A stretch of 64,000 bases of DNA from Kappaphycus alvarezii (Eukaryota; Rhodophyta; Florideophyceae; Gigartinales; Solieriaceae). Positions 1 to 12,200 of the stretch are shown one piece after another. Location: contig NADL03000492.1 of assembly GCA_002205965.3 (NCBI GenBank), positions 248,001-312,000 on the forward strand. Reading direction: 5' to 3'. Under the pieces are notes generated by a model, which was not told the DNA's origin, did not search any database, and was given only the letters and a program-made list of their open reading frames with translations. Each line of letters begins with the position of its first letter. Position 1 is the first letter of the stretch. A program made the position numbers and the translations under genes.

Positions 1-64
1 AACCCATACCTTTCATCACATACTGATTTATGCAATGAATTATGAAAACGTAATGTTTAACACA

Positions 65-330
65 TGGCGGGGTAGAAAAGTTTGGTTTGTTTACTCCTGG
101 AAGATAGATTCGACGTTGCGTCCATCTTAAGATTAATCCTGGTAATGTGAACGATGCAAGATCCGGGCAAAGGAATCGGGGATTGGTAGATATGATGGTA
201 AATGGGTTTTGGAAATGGAATTACTCTTGGAGGATATATTCGATCTACCTCAACGGTTTCCAGGAAACTAAAATCGACTCAAAAGGGCATGCCGACACTG
301 TAATGTGGGATGAACTACTCAAAATGAAAG
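65..330 (-). repeat. Two LINE B 3'-tail fragments (minus orientation)
   Basis: Two stretches (about 72-120 and 200-325) match the recurrent 3' tail of LINE B read on the minus strand. Shared blocks include GGAAGATATATTCGATCTAC and GACTCAAAA-GG-TG-GCCGACAC. The full tail follows the coding end of LINE B at 58.85-58.97 kb, which identifies the family. Both fragments are 5'-truncated and non-coding. Confidence 0.7.
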
Positions 331-950
331 GTTACTTTAGGATAAGCTATCAAACATGTCTTTTTTTGTGAATTGACGAAGGCAAGTACAAAAAGGATCT
401 TGTCAGTTGTTTTCTCTCTAAATAATGATGCTTTGTTAACTTCAGATTTTCGACTTTTCTATTCACCGTAGTACTTTCTTTAGAGTTACTCAGTGACGAC
501 TTGTCCCGAAAACTCAATCCCAGCGGCGCGGATACAACCGAACACGTCTTCAATACATCAGAATTACCCCAAACCCCCCCTCTCAGTATATCAAAAACCA
601 GAACACATGTCTTGAGCTCCCGGGACTTAGGAGCCATATGCTTCCCACCTCTAAAGGCTGTGAAGGTGCTGGGGTAGTTGGGGACCTGAATCTATTTATC
701 GATATCTGTCATTATATGTATATTTCGGTAGTTAGAAAGGAGTAACACGTGGTTTCATTCATTATAACATATAAACTGTTAGATTCACAGTCAACTTGCA
801 TGGTAATGTGCATATAAAGAAATTTTACGGCAGACCCTGGCGGAACCTCACTCTAGCAGCAAGTAGAGGGGAGACGAGCCAGCAAAAAGCGGCATTTGAG
901 GTTGAGGTTACAGGAAATGCGGGGTGTCTCCTTAAAAGAATATGCTGCCT
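331..950. other. Unassigned stretch with one short dispersed repeat
   Basis: No gene is recognised. Around 518-580 lies a block (GCGCGGATACAACCGAACAC onward, ending in a C-rich run and CTCAG) that is similar to 55,618-55,684. It may be the tail of another short dispersed repeat. Open frames here are short and look fortuitous. Confidence 0.4.
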
Positions 951-954
951 CTTT

Positions 955-1003
955 GAAATATTATAGATCGAATAAGTCTTCCAAGAGTAAGACCACGAAA
1001 CAT
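955..1003 (+). repeat. LINE B 3'-tail fragment
   Basis: ATAGATCGAAT...TCTTCCAAGAGTAA is the distal part of the LINE B 3' tail in plus orientation. It lies just ahead of a family C copy that runs on the opposite strand. Confidence 0.6.
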
Positions 1004-1089
1004 TTAGCTGCTTCAAAAACTGTTCCATCGAAGGGAGGTATCCATCAATGGTTATAAATTGATTACACATGACATAACTCTGGGGTTCG

Positions 1090-1998
1090 CAATAATCCTT
1101 TTAATAAGAGTAGTTCGCCGAGGACGAGACTATCAGGATTGACTATCCCAGGACAGAGATGTTGCAAGCGAAAAGAGTGCTACCAAAATATGACTGTGGG
1201 GACGAGGAAATATGAATAAGGACGGGATGCCAGGAGCTAAAATTTAGTTTTAATGAGGCAGGGTCTGGTACCTACCCTCAAGAAATACTGTTAAATAAAT
1301 GCTTGTTAGGGCAGAAGCTGACTTTTAACTTCATAAATACCTGGGCCTGCATTTGAAGTGGTCTCCCAACTTGCCTGCCCTCCCCTACAGGAATAATTTT
1401 ACTCAGCTTATATAGACTTTTTTAACACTAAAGTCTCCATCAAACATACTGAATACCATAAAATGCATCAAAAAGAGTCATGTGGAAGAGGAAGAATAAC
1501 ATTAGATACTATCAGCATAAATATCCAGATCTCCTTTTTCAAAATTCTTTCTTCGAGATCAGAGCCATAAAAATCGTCCAAAATTTCCATACCCTCAATG
1601 CAGTCCCTACAAATTCTGTCAAACGGACTAGAATGATTGATAGCCTCTTCGGACATATCAAGGTCCTCCAATCCCTCCTCATCACCCCCGAACGATGCTC
1701 CATCCCCAGTAGAGGAGTTCGATATTAGAGTTACTGCCTAAATATCCCATTCGCTCTCCGCAGCAACTCCCCCACTATTGTACACCAGTGGCTCCCATGG
1801 GTCCACTTAGCCTTCCTCATATTCCGAATCCTTCACATTTTTCGACCCCTCCACATCCACTGCATCCTCCTCTGCCTCTTCTGCCTCTTCTTCATCCTCT
1901 GCTTCTCTTACTTACTCCCCAAATTGACGGCCGACCAACACCCTAACACGGTCCATCCCGCTATAGTAATCCTCGTAGTCAGTCAGCCCATTGGCCAT
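1090..1998 (-). pseudogene. Acidic-protein family C, copy 1 (decayed)
   Basis: Minus-strand copy of a dispersed gene family found five times in the window (1.1, 8.0, 50.9, 52.9 and 59.2 kb). Visible parts, 5' to 3': LMANG...DY near 1,985-1,950, a Glu/Asp-rich stretch (1,930-1,820), WEPLVYN (about 1,795-1,775), the hydrophobic-Ser motif VTLISNSS (about 1,740-1,715), then DMSEEA and ICRDCIEGMEIL...GSDLEE (1,670-1,550). The frame is interrupted by stops within the acidic part, so this copy is a pseudogene. The N-terminus is missing because LINE A sequence joins at about 1,999. The 3' UTR-like part (1,550-1,130) is shared with the other copies and includes TTTACTCAGCTTATATAGAC at about 1,398. Function unknown. 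Confidence 0.65.
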
Positions 1999-2260
1999 CA
2001 AACGGGTAGCGAAGTTATTAAGTTACTGCTTAGGCAAGGAACCGCGACGGGAAGAAACGATGGAAGCAAGGCTTCGGAAGAACCTCTGGCCCTCGTTGCC
2101 CAAGGCGCCATAGATATCACTCCTAACGGCGGAGAGAATAATATCATTTTGATCGCGATGAACTACCAAATGAAAATACTTTCTGCGCTTTGCGAGCGCA
2201 GCGGCAGCTCTTACATTAACTGTGCTTGGCGAGACGTGGTAGCAAGTGTAATTACGAAAG
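1999..2260 (-). mobile_element. LINE A C-terminal fragment
   Basis: On the minus strand the frame reads HVSPSTV-VRAAAALAKRRKY...DQNDIILS...SDIYGALG-EGQRFFRSLAS. This matches the LINE A copies at 13.5, 19.4 and 33.5 kb, for example SPSTVTAGAAATLA and DQNDIILSPVG. Only the distal C-terminal region is present. The upstream part of the same open frame (2,260-2,409) has no counterpart in the other copies. The fragment runs straight into family C at 1,998. Confidence 0.7.
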
Positions 2261-2409
2261 CGGTAATTTCGGCAAGTTGTTGTTTCCTTCATCCAAAGAT
2301 CCATCTCTGAAATCTCCTTTTTCAAAACAATTGTTCCAACTCTTCTTTTCAAGAAAATGATCGTAAGGTCCTTTTTATTTGCGAATCTAAACTCACTGTA
2401 CGACTCCAT

Positions 2410-3870
2410 ATTCTATTTTATGTTTGAAGCTTTGTTCCTTTTCAAAAAGAAGTATTTCGACTCTTGATACGCTCGGCCCTCAAAATTGAGTCCCGATATT
2501 TTACCGAGCAGATTTTTACTGTCCCTAATGCTTGAAAATTCAAAGCCGTAACATTGCTTCGCATTCTTCATTTTGCCCAAGGCAATGAAAGTTGTTGCAG
2601 GTATTACCACATTAAAGTTCGATAGCAAGTAGGGATCAGGTCAAGCGGTCTAGCTTGTTGAGCAGACAAAGCCCGTTCCATTGTAGACAGTATCGGGCGT
2701 GCTAAAACTTTTTGGACCAGAGAATAGCGAGCTGCGAGCCCGAAAGCGCGCGCTGAGCAGATTAGGAGCTCTTACTGCCAACTAAAGCTGAGTCCCTACC
2801 AAGCAGATCAAACAGTAGTAATCAAGCTAAAGTTGAGCTTACAGAAAGACAGTATAGAATACGTCGTGATATTGAGATCTAGTATTGACTTGGATATCCT
2901 TTCTCTTTATCATCATGATTATCGCAAATTCGCATTTTATTTCGGGAAATGACCGGTTACGCCTACTGGTAGTGGGTGCGTAACTATCAGTAGTATATCT
3001 CGTCATTGACTTTTAGTAAAGAATCTGATATAACTGGTACAGTAATTGAAATCGTTCTTGGTATAGTACAACAAAAAAGGACTTTGATAGGAAGTCCATT
3101 TTTTTCGGTTGCGGTATGTCTTCTCGAACAAATAAAGTGTGTAAAATGATAATATTTCAATTATGATTCCAGAAAAGTACAAAGAATTATCGCGGGAAGC
3201 CTCAATAGGTAAAGCACTTTACGTTGAATTGACCAGTAATAATTCAAATTGTGAATATGAAACCACACAAATCGTGTATCTGGTATACCTTCCCTCTATT
3301 TTTTCTCTTTTCGGGTCTCAGTATCGTAAAATAAGGTAAAGAAGACATGCTCTGTATCTTATTCACTTTCCATACCAAAAGATTTCAGGAGCCTCTTGGC
3401 TCAAATTCTGTCACCTTAGTAGGAAATTCCCTACGGTAATAACCTTTTGTACCAATATGATGAGGTGAAATTGATTAAAATGTGGGAGCGTTTCCCTGTC
3501 TCTGCGAAACCTCAATGGAACGGGGGCCTAGGAGGAAACTGATAAAGCACCCTACAAAAAACCATCTGTTGTTGAAACTTCGTACAAATTGTGATCTGAA
3601 GAATACTGTATTGATTTTGTAAATTTGATCAAAGACCCTATGTATTCTAAACCAGATTTTTGTGTAATGAAGAGTTTAAATTTACTGCATATCGACTTAT
3701 TTGGTTTGAGTGAAACTTTTGTAGTTGAGATTCGAAGTTTCGCCGGCCCATATCCTCATCCTTTCGAAATAAATCGCCTTTAATTTACCATGTAGTTCTC
3801 ACCGCGGTTCACTAAACAGGCCAACTACAGTCAAAACAGAGCTGAGTAGCCATCAGATGTCGCCCTAAAT
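2410..3870. other. Unassigned stretch
   Basis: Only short open frames occur, such as a 71-residue frame at 2,413-2,628. No recognised domain, repeat or RNA gene was seen. A GC-richer patch at 2,700-2,780 (GCGAGCCCGAAAGCGCGCGC) stands out, but I could not assign it. Confidence 0.3.
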
Positions 3871-6080
3871 TTGATGCCAAATGAAACAGAGTCATCTACT
3901 TCTACTTCACAAGACGACATGCAGCTTCACATACCTAAAAACCCAGCTTTCAAAGCTGTTGGAGACGTTCTCCGAAATCAGTCGTCCCTTTACGATATCA
4001 TCCCGTATAATGACTGCCTTCCTGCTTATATTAGAAAAACCACAAGGGCCAAATATTATGACGACTTCAAGGTACTTTACAAGGCAAACAGTAGGCAGTG
4101 TGTGTGGTTCCTTGTTTTCCGTTCTGTGCGAAGTAATGACTGCCCATTATGGTCTAGATTTCTCACTTACCAGGGAAATGGAGGCAGCACAACCTTCGCC
4201 AGATATAACGCCTCGCATGGTCGCATCGGCGGCGCTTATAAGCAAATTCGTATCGTACGAGAACTATCTGCATCTTACAAGGAGATTGTTCGTGAATTGG
4301 CGACTTTAGCAGTCCCATACTACCTACATTCCCTTCAATTTTGCTGATAGTAGGATACGTATGATTGGTGTTTTAGCGGCAGTTTTTTCAGCAGGACAGG
4401 CTACTCCATCAAGGCAAAACATCGATGAACTACTGCTTTTGCCCTACGGTTGTTCCGTTAGAGGTGGAATATCTATTCTTGCAGCTGAAAACAGGAAATG
4501 TTTTTCGGAAATTTTGAGGAAACATGTACTTAGCATGGTAGGTAGTGTTACAGCCGACGGTGTGACGATGAAAACTCAAGGGAAACATTATATGATTTTA
4601 TGGTTCATTATTTTCATGTGGTTTCTTCAAGTTAACATGGGATTCCAAGGGTAGAGATGAGGTGAAAATCACTTTTGTTTTGGGATTCCGTGAAAGACCG
4701 GGAAGTGGATGAGCTACTTAATCTACTGGACACCAGGTTTAGAAGTCAGTACGGATTTAAACCCCGCCGCCTATTATCCAGCTTCACACTTACTACAGAT
4801 TATTGTAATGTTATGGCTAATCTTGCTGGTGCCTCGTTGAGCCCTGCCGTGGCACCACTGCACGAGGAGTGGCGAGGATTCATGTCACAGCTGGTAAAAA
4901 AGATAATGAAAACTTACCTGAGCGGGTGTGCCGGGGACCAGCACCGTAATTGGATGACAGAGGATTTGAAGGCTGTTAAGACTCTTGTTCTAATACTCGA
5001 GTAGTCTGGCTGAAATAATTTTTTTGTAGATGCTCACTCCTTGATTCGGAATGTGGAGAAAACATTCACGACTGCGTACAAAGTTGCGGAATTTTTTTGT
5101 CAAATCAGGGCACTCTGCGTTCTTTAAGGAATGTCGCGAAGGCAATGTTAGCAGGCTGAAAGGGAGAAGAATTCAATCCTTTCCTACCTTTTCTCTGGTA
5201 CATTTTTATTATTTTTTGCCGCTATATAGGCGTCTTTTGCATGCGAGGTTATTGTTTGCGTTGTAATTGGCATTAGAAGCTTCTGAGAAGCCTAAAGTGC
5301 ATGTTATAATGCCATATTCACAGAGGTGTAGGGATGGGTTGCAACGGATTACTGATGAAGGAGAGATCTAGCGGGGGGCCTCTGTTGGAAAAGTACTACC
5401 CAGTCCCTATTCTCGCTGGTTGTGCCGTTTCATGCTGGAAAAGTTCACCGAGAAGGTCAAAACTCATGATTTATGGTAAGCTGTTTGCATCCTACACCTA
5501 TTCCTATGCGAATTTCAATTTTAACCGCAGGTTGGTAATCCCACGGAGTGGATGACTCGAGCTCAAACTTTAATTGGCAAGGTTATGAGTATTTTCGACT
5601 CTGACGGAAGCTTTTCGCGGGGAAGGACGGAAGATATGAATTATGTAGTCGTTGGTACTACTGATAATTTGGATGGCCGACACACTGGTGTCGAATTGTA
5701 TTCCTCTGCTCAAATTACGCACCTTCGAAAGCGTGCCAAGTTATACATGGTTCAATATGACTACATTCACTTAAAATCAGAGAAAAGAGACTGGGAGGTG
5801 AGGCGACGAGATATAAGGACATGAACATAGCATCCTTAGGATAAAAAATTGAAGAATTTATTGGAGAATATTTCGCAGCAATCGAGTTTTGGACACATCG
5901 TAAGATGCAGTTTCCACTACTATTTCAAGTGGCGGTCCGGGTTTTGGCATGTCCTGTCTCATCACGTGCCAGTGAGCGCTTATTCGCCGCTGTTAAATGA
6001 ATTTTGACACACGAAAGATATAGGCTAGGGCCGGACATAGTGTAGGACGTGATTGTGTTAAGCACTTGAGAATTCAGATG
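3871..6080 (+). mobile_element. Decayed hAT-superfamily DNA transposon
   Basis: A broken transposase reads on the plus strand across several frames. The strongest evidence is the C-terminus at 5,910-5,999, which reads FPLLFQVAVRVLACPVSSRA then SERLFAAVK. This is the hAT dimerisation motif (family pattern: L...A...L..PxSSxxSERxFS). Upstream, ADGVTMKTQGKHYM (4,555-4,600) and GFRE (about 4,683) fit the hAT core around the first catalytic Asp. The N-terminal part starts near 3,871 or 3,881. At least five stops or frame changes separate the pieces, so it is not functional. I did not find convincing terminal inverted repeats or an 8-bp target duplication. Confidence 0.6.
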
Positions 6081-8029
6081 TTCCTTGTCAAGTAAACGAG
6101 AAGTACTGTAATCACCTAGTCCTAAACAACTTTATTTAGTATAAAGTACCCTTATAATAAATGGCGATTTATTTATTAAGAGTTGTTGTTAGAATCCGCT
6201 TCTATCCCGCTTCTATCATTTTATGTAGCATATAATCTTTAGAACAAACTAAACTGCGTTGAAAGGACAATATATGAGGTGGTGGGTCCAAACAGTTATT
6301 TATTCTAAGATTTCATTACTTTTTTCTTTTTTAGTCTCATTTCCACCATCATGTTTCAAACCTGTGCATTTGCTACGCCTTGGATCCTGATGATAATTTA
6401 CAGAACATCTATATTGACTAGTGAATATATTTACTGCCATTTTTGATGTACAGTTCAATTATTTAGCTTTCGTCTTCATACTAATACGTATCTCCATCAT
6501 CACAAGTTGCACCACTTTGTTGAGGTCCAATCTGATAATCATTCGATTCAAATCTCCATGTAACTAGCATAGCAGTACCTGTAGTAGAGGCAAAGCTCGA
6601 GACAAAATTCAGTGATGCATTGCTATATGTCATTTAATAGTTTAAGATCAATATTCTACGCATTTCTGTAAATTATAGAGTTACTGGCTACGAAAGTTGA
6701 AACAGAATGTATTCTCAACATTGCTGTTCTTATTTCTGACGTATATTTATAGAGCCTAAATATTCCTTTAACGGCTTCGATGTTACGAAAGACCGAATGA
6801 AGAAGGAACTTATGTACTAATAACTTCTTTGAGAATAATTGCGGTGAAATCATTCGCATTTGTCCACGAAGCTATTTTCTGGAAACATATTTTGCCGCGC
6901 TTTTTATCGTAGAAGCTTATGTTATTAATTCCGAGCTGTTGCAAAAAAATGTTCAAACAGCTTGCGAACATTTTTGCGATCGCCTTCTTGCGATTAAATT
7001 GAGGTAAAATGATTTTTTAACTTTCCCTCTGATAATGCGCTTATAACTCTCCGTGAATATTATTGTTTTTACTTTCGCACGTACCAAATAACTCTTCATT
7101 CATATATATTGCCTTTTATGGGGCCGCAGATATTTCATAACTCAGCCATTTGTGCAAAATGTTAAGTTCTGAGATAAATAACAGTAACTTCACATTAATA
7201 TACTGAAATAAATATCATAGAAATTGTTTCAAATCGTCCCGTTTGAGTTTTATTATGCTTTTTAGCGTCATTGATGGGCTATGGTTTTTTTTGTTAAATA
7301 TGTATCAAGAAAAAACCTTTTAAGAGAAGTAACAATACTTCTTTACTCTTGGAATGATATCTGGTTATATCCAAAGCGTTTGAATGCAGTACAATAAGTG
7401 TAAAAGCATCATAAATAACTGCCATTTGGGATTTTTTAGACTTCTATGAGTCTCACGCGATGTTTAGGTCCGACCTTTATATACAAATAAAGTCATAACT
7501 AAAAGTTCGTATAAAGCCAGAATAGTATAATATGTTAATTAAATATCTTAATCACAGCCGTCTGAGAATTCCGATAGTATCGTTTGTTTATTACTGTGTC
7601 ATCTCTTCACTACTATTATTTTATCCTATTTTGAAGAAAATCTCTATCATTTAAAGTCAAGGTGCTTCAATAATTCCATTCGAGTAAAAATGCCCAAAAC
7701 TTTAGCAGAACAAAAATCATTTTGAAAGTCGTACTTAAAAAAATTGGGAACAAGCTTAAACCATTATGCATAAAAAAATGATTCCCACCAACGGGCCTGC
7801 CGTGTGCAAATGTAGTCGTGGAGTAGAGCGAGCTTGTGTCCTTTGTATCAATAGCTCCGGTTCGAGTCAAGCGTATGGATGAAGCAAGCTCGAAATACCC
7901 GTTCAACAGAGCTGGTTCGAGTAGAGCCTCTGGAACTGCCGAATTTCGGGCGAGTTGAGCAGTGCATTTTTAGACATTGGAATGGCGCTTTTCTTTACAG
8001 TTTGTCGCTAAAGCGGGCCATCAATACAA
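6081..8029. other. Unassigned AT-rich stretch
   Basis: No recognisable gene. Frames at 6,656-6,859 and 7,667-7,906 (minus) have no family features. A small direct repeat, CGCTTCTATC, occurs twice at about 6,197-6,218. Confidence 0.3.
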
Positions 8030-9085
8030 TTTAATGAGCTTACGCGAGCCACTATCTTGTTGGAACCCTATTTGTAGAGCCCCAGCCGAATCGTGGCTCG
8101 GTCGACACGAACCCTAATATCAACATCGTTGAAGCAACATACCTGCCATCAACCACTTCATTGGCTCACTCACTCTGTCATCAACGTGCAAAATCTCCCC
8201 CCGTCCTTCACTATTTCCAAGTCAGTCAGATTCTACCGTCCCTTCAACGGCCTGGACTTGATGGCTAATAGGCTGAATGACTTCGCGGACTACTGTAGAA
8301 GGATGGACCAGGGACGGGTTCTGAAGTTTTTCCTCAGTCAATTTAGGAAGGAGATAGGGGAAACAGAGGATAAAGAAGAAGCAGGAGAAGCAGACGAGCC
8401 GGAAGATGGTGAGGCGGTCATGGAGGGATCGAAAATTATGGAGGATTCGGAAGATGAGGAAGGCTAAGTGCATGGAAGCCACTGGGGTACAGTCGTGGGG
8501 GAGTTGCTGTGAACAGTGAAGGGGATATTAGGCTGTAACTCTCATCTCGAACTCCTGTGCTGGGGACGGAGCGGAGTTTGGGTGTCGTGAGGAGTGATTG
8601 GAGGATCCTAATATGTCCGAAGAGGCTATCATTCATTCTGGGCCGCTTGTCAGAATTTGTAGGGACTGCATTGGGGGCATGGAAAATTTGGAGGATTTTT
8701 TGGCTCTGATCTCAAGGGCAAAGTTTTTGAAAAGGAGATCTGGATATTTATGCTGATAGTATCTACTGTTAGTCTTTCTCTTCTGCATGACTCCCTTTGA
8801 TGCATATTATGGTATTCAGTATGTTTGATTGAGACTTTAGTGTTAACAAAAAAGTCTAAACAAGCTGAGTAAAATGGTTTCTCTAGGGGATGGCAAGCAA
8901 GTTAAGAGACAAATTCAAATGCAGGCCCAAGTATTTAAGAAGTTGAAAGTCAACTTCTGCCGTAAAAATCATTTATTTAACTGTAAGTCCTAAGCTTAGG
9001 TTTTATATCCTGTCATATATATACTCACCTTTAGCTCCTTGGCTCTCCGTCCTTATTCACCTTTCCTCGTTCCTACAACCATAAT
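8030..9085 (+). pseudogene. Acidic-protein family C, copy 2
   Basis: Plus-strand copy of family C. The N-terminal block reads NLPPSFTISKS then RPFNGLDLMANRL-DFADYCRRMDQGRVL (8,190-8,320). An acidic tail follows (EDKEEAGEADEPEDGEA, to 8,467). After a stop come VTLISNSC (about 8,537-8,560), NMSEEAIIHSGPLVRICRDC (about 8,610-8,670) and a shared 3' region that ends near 9,085. At the position where copy 5 has its ATG (GTTAACATGACC), this copy reads CATCAACGTGCA, so the original start is lost. A TATA-like CCCTATTTGTAGAG lies near 8,067, where other copies have a TTTAAATA box. The sequence supports a pseudogene. Confidence 0.6.
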
Positions 9086-9268
9086 TTGACAGAAATCTTG
9101 TCGCTTGCGACATCTCCGTCTTGGAATAATTGGTTCTGATGATATCATCCCAATGCAAGTTATCCCTATCGATTGTTACTCTTGTGAAGGTGGTTACACC
9201 CGAGGAATTGTAATCGTAAAGTATTAGGTTCAATTTCATTTTGATTTCTTTTAATATTTTCTGCAGCT

Positions 9269-12200
9269 ATGGATCCTAAAGCCGCTCTTATATCTTTGAC
9301 AAGAGGAAAGAATGAATATTTTAAAGATTTTTTTATACATATTCTAATGTAGTAATGAGGGGAAGGAAATATAAAGAGAAGGCCGCGAGTGTATTTACAT
9401 ATCTTTTTGGTGATGCAAAGAGCAAATATAAAGCAAAGTTCATTGATGGGCAGTCCCTTAATGGAAATGGGGGCAACTTCTTTGATATGTGTGAGTCACT
9501 TGTGAGAGAATACGCTAAGGATGTTGATCCAGATGAGATGATCCGCACCTTAATATGGGCCTGTCTCAACTTCATTGTTTGTTAAGCTTATTGGTTAACT
9601 TGAAGTATCTCTACAAGAAAGCCGGATTTGACACCCAAGCCAAGTACTTAGTGATAGGTAAGGCGACAATGGAGGATAAGAGGCTCTCCGATCTCCTCCT
9701 CATCGGAAGACCTCATACGTTTTATGATCTGCAGTGCACTATTGTTGTTTTGTTAAGAATTACGACACATTTCAGTTTTTGGGTTAAGTAATGAATGGAG
9801 ACCGAATATTGATGCCCCTAGTACATCTTGAGAAGAACTGAAAAAAGTCCAGGTAACAGTCCAGTGGCGTTGCAAGCTGTGGGAAGCTATGCCAGAAGCT
9901 TGGAAGAACGACTGGAAACCTGGTTCGACAATCGACTAGACATGAAAAGATCACAGTTGGAGAGAATCAATATAAACATAAAGGGATACAGAAGTCTGCT
10001 CCCACTTCCATAAGCGTGAACATTTTGCAAATAGGTGCCTAGATAATCCATTCCGGATTACTCATTGTGGGAAGTGCGTATTCTCCGGTCATCATGAAAG
10101 AAAGTACTGAACTAAAGATAAAACACGGGCAATTATACCTGAGGAACGAAGCTGGTCTGGAATTGGGATGAAAATTTTACAAAAATGAAGGATGATAAAC
10201 CGAAAAATACCAGGAACGTATATGTAGGCGACGAAATTGTTCAAATCAATGTGACAAGAATGGATGCAGAAGGTAATTTGTTATCTACGAAGCTAATGTT
10301 GGATCATAAGATGAATGAGAATATTCAAGCACCCGTACCCCTCCGGACTATAATATTTGATCGTATTGTACCGGGAATGGGAAGTGCTCCAGAAATGAAG
10401 ATGAAAAAGGAGAAAAAAGTCAAAATTATCGAGAGGTATTTACTAGTGTGTGTGAAGGAATACATTTTCATAGCCGAGCTCTCTTCTGCGCCAACTGGAA
10501 TCAATTTTGGTCAGGTATTGACGGGGGCGTAGAAGATGTGATGAAACAGCTCAGAAAGATCCTTAATTCTATTAAGTACAATAGGGGTAACACATTCCTT
10601 TAGTCGCCCTCGATAGCACCAAGACGTCTTAAACTAGTACCGGTCAAAATAATGGGAACTAAAATCCAAGCTCTGTTTTTATTCGGGTTCCGTTACAAAT
10701 CTTAATTCGAAAATTTTGATGACGAATCTCGGTCTCAAAATTTTTCCAACCAGAAAAAGGATAAATATTATGTATAGAGCCGTCTCAAAATGTATGGGTA
10801 CAATTGACAACGTTCTAGTGTTCCTCAAGACTCAAAACTTAATATTTATTTTCTTGTTATGCCTTAGTTTCTCTCTATGCAATGATTTGCTGTCCGGCAA
10901 TGGAAGAGCTGGGGAAAGGCATTGGAAACCAAAGTCTTTTAGTTCAAATCGGGGGCGTAACCGTAAAAACGCCCCTACATTTTGACTAAATCAAAATCTA
11001 GGGGCATTTTCTCTGCGGTTAGAAGATTTGAAAGATAGAGGCAGTGAATATGTCACCTCTAGCTATGAAAGCAAAGATACGGAGTCAAAAAACGCCTTCG
11101 TTAGTGGAATAATTTATGATAGAATGATGCGAAATGTTACATGGAACTATTACGATTCTGGGTAAGTTTCAGACGACGACTGGGATCTGAATGCAAATCT
11201 AGGCTCGGAATTTGTAGTAGCTTGTGATAATATGGGATTCGAGAACAAGATTAACAATATGAAAGACTAATACTCATCCCAAAAATTGCTGAGGATTCTG
11301 TGGTGATCAAAGCAGAGAAAATGGATGCAACAGAAGTGGCTCATTAAAACGGAGATGGGAATGGTCACCGGAAAGAAGAGGGAAGGATCTTGGATATATA
11401 TGAAACATTGAAATAAGTCCACTATACCGCGTGTAAGATGATATCTGGGATATGAATATCTTCCGAGGTTATTGAATGGAGCGTTTTCATTTTAAGACAA
11501 GTAAGTGTACTGGTCATTCTCTCCTTCGATTTTAACGATAATTACCCAATTTACCATAGTTATAGACGTCAAACGCCAATAAATGACCATTTTATTTCGT
11601 AAAATGTTACACGTATGCTGGAGAATGATATTACTCGGCTTTTTTCTTCACTCTAGTCAATTCACCGTTGTTTTTGTGCCAAAAAGGATGGAACACTTCG
11701 ATTTTTCGTCGACCACCGGCAACTAAACTAAATAACGATACCGGATCTATTTAATATTCCCACCTTGAAGTTAATGATCGAAAAATCGAAGGACTTGATA
11801 TACTTATCATTAATTGAGCTGTACAATGGCTACTTTAAGAGTCCCTTCGATGGAAGATGCAACGAAATAACAACTTTTACCAACAAAATTGGTACATTCA
11901 AGCTCAACTTAATGCGTGTCGGTCTCATGCATGCACTGGAAACAGGTCAAAGATTACTGAATGAATTTTTTTGAAGTTATTTCAATTTGTAAAGGTGCAG
12001 ATTGATGATGTTGAATTATTCCCAAAAAACGTAGGATTAGCATTTTAGGATTTCAAAACCATAGTGGAGAAAATATCAGAGGAAAGCTTGGAAATCAAGT
12101 TAAGTAAATTATTTTTGGGGCAGGACTCCACCGAGTTACTGAGACACATTGTAAATCTAGGGAGAGCCAAAGTTGGTCTCGAAAAAGTGGGAAAAATTGA

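Noticed and set aside
3871-6080. Terminal inverted repeats and an 8-bp target duplication for the hAT element
   Set aside because: No pair of ends stood out by eye, so the borders are only the extent of recognisable coding sequence.
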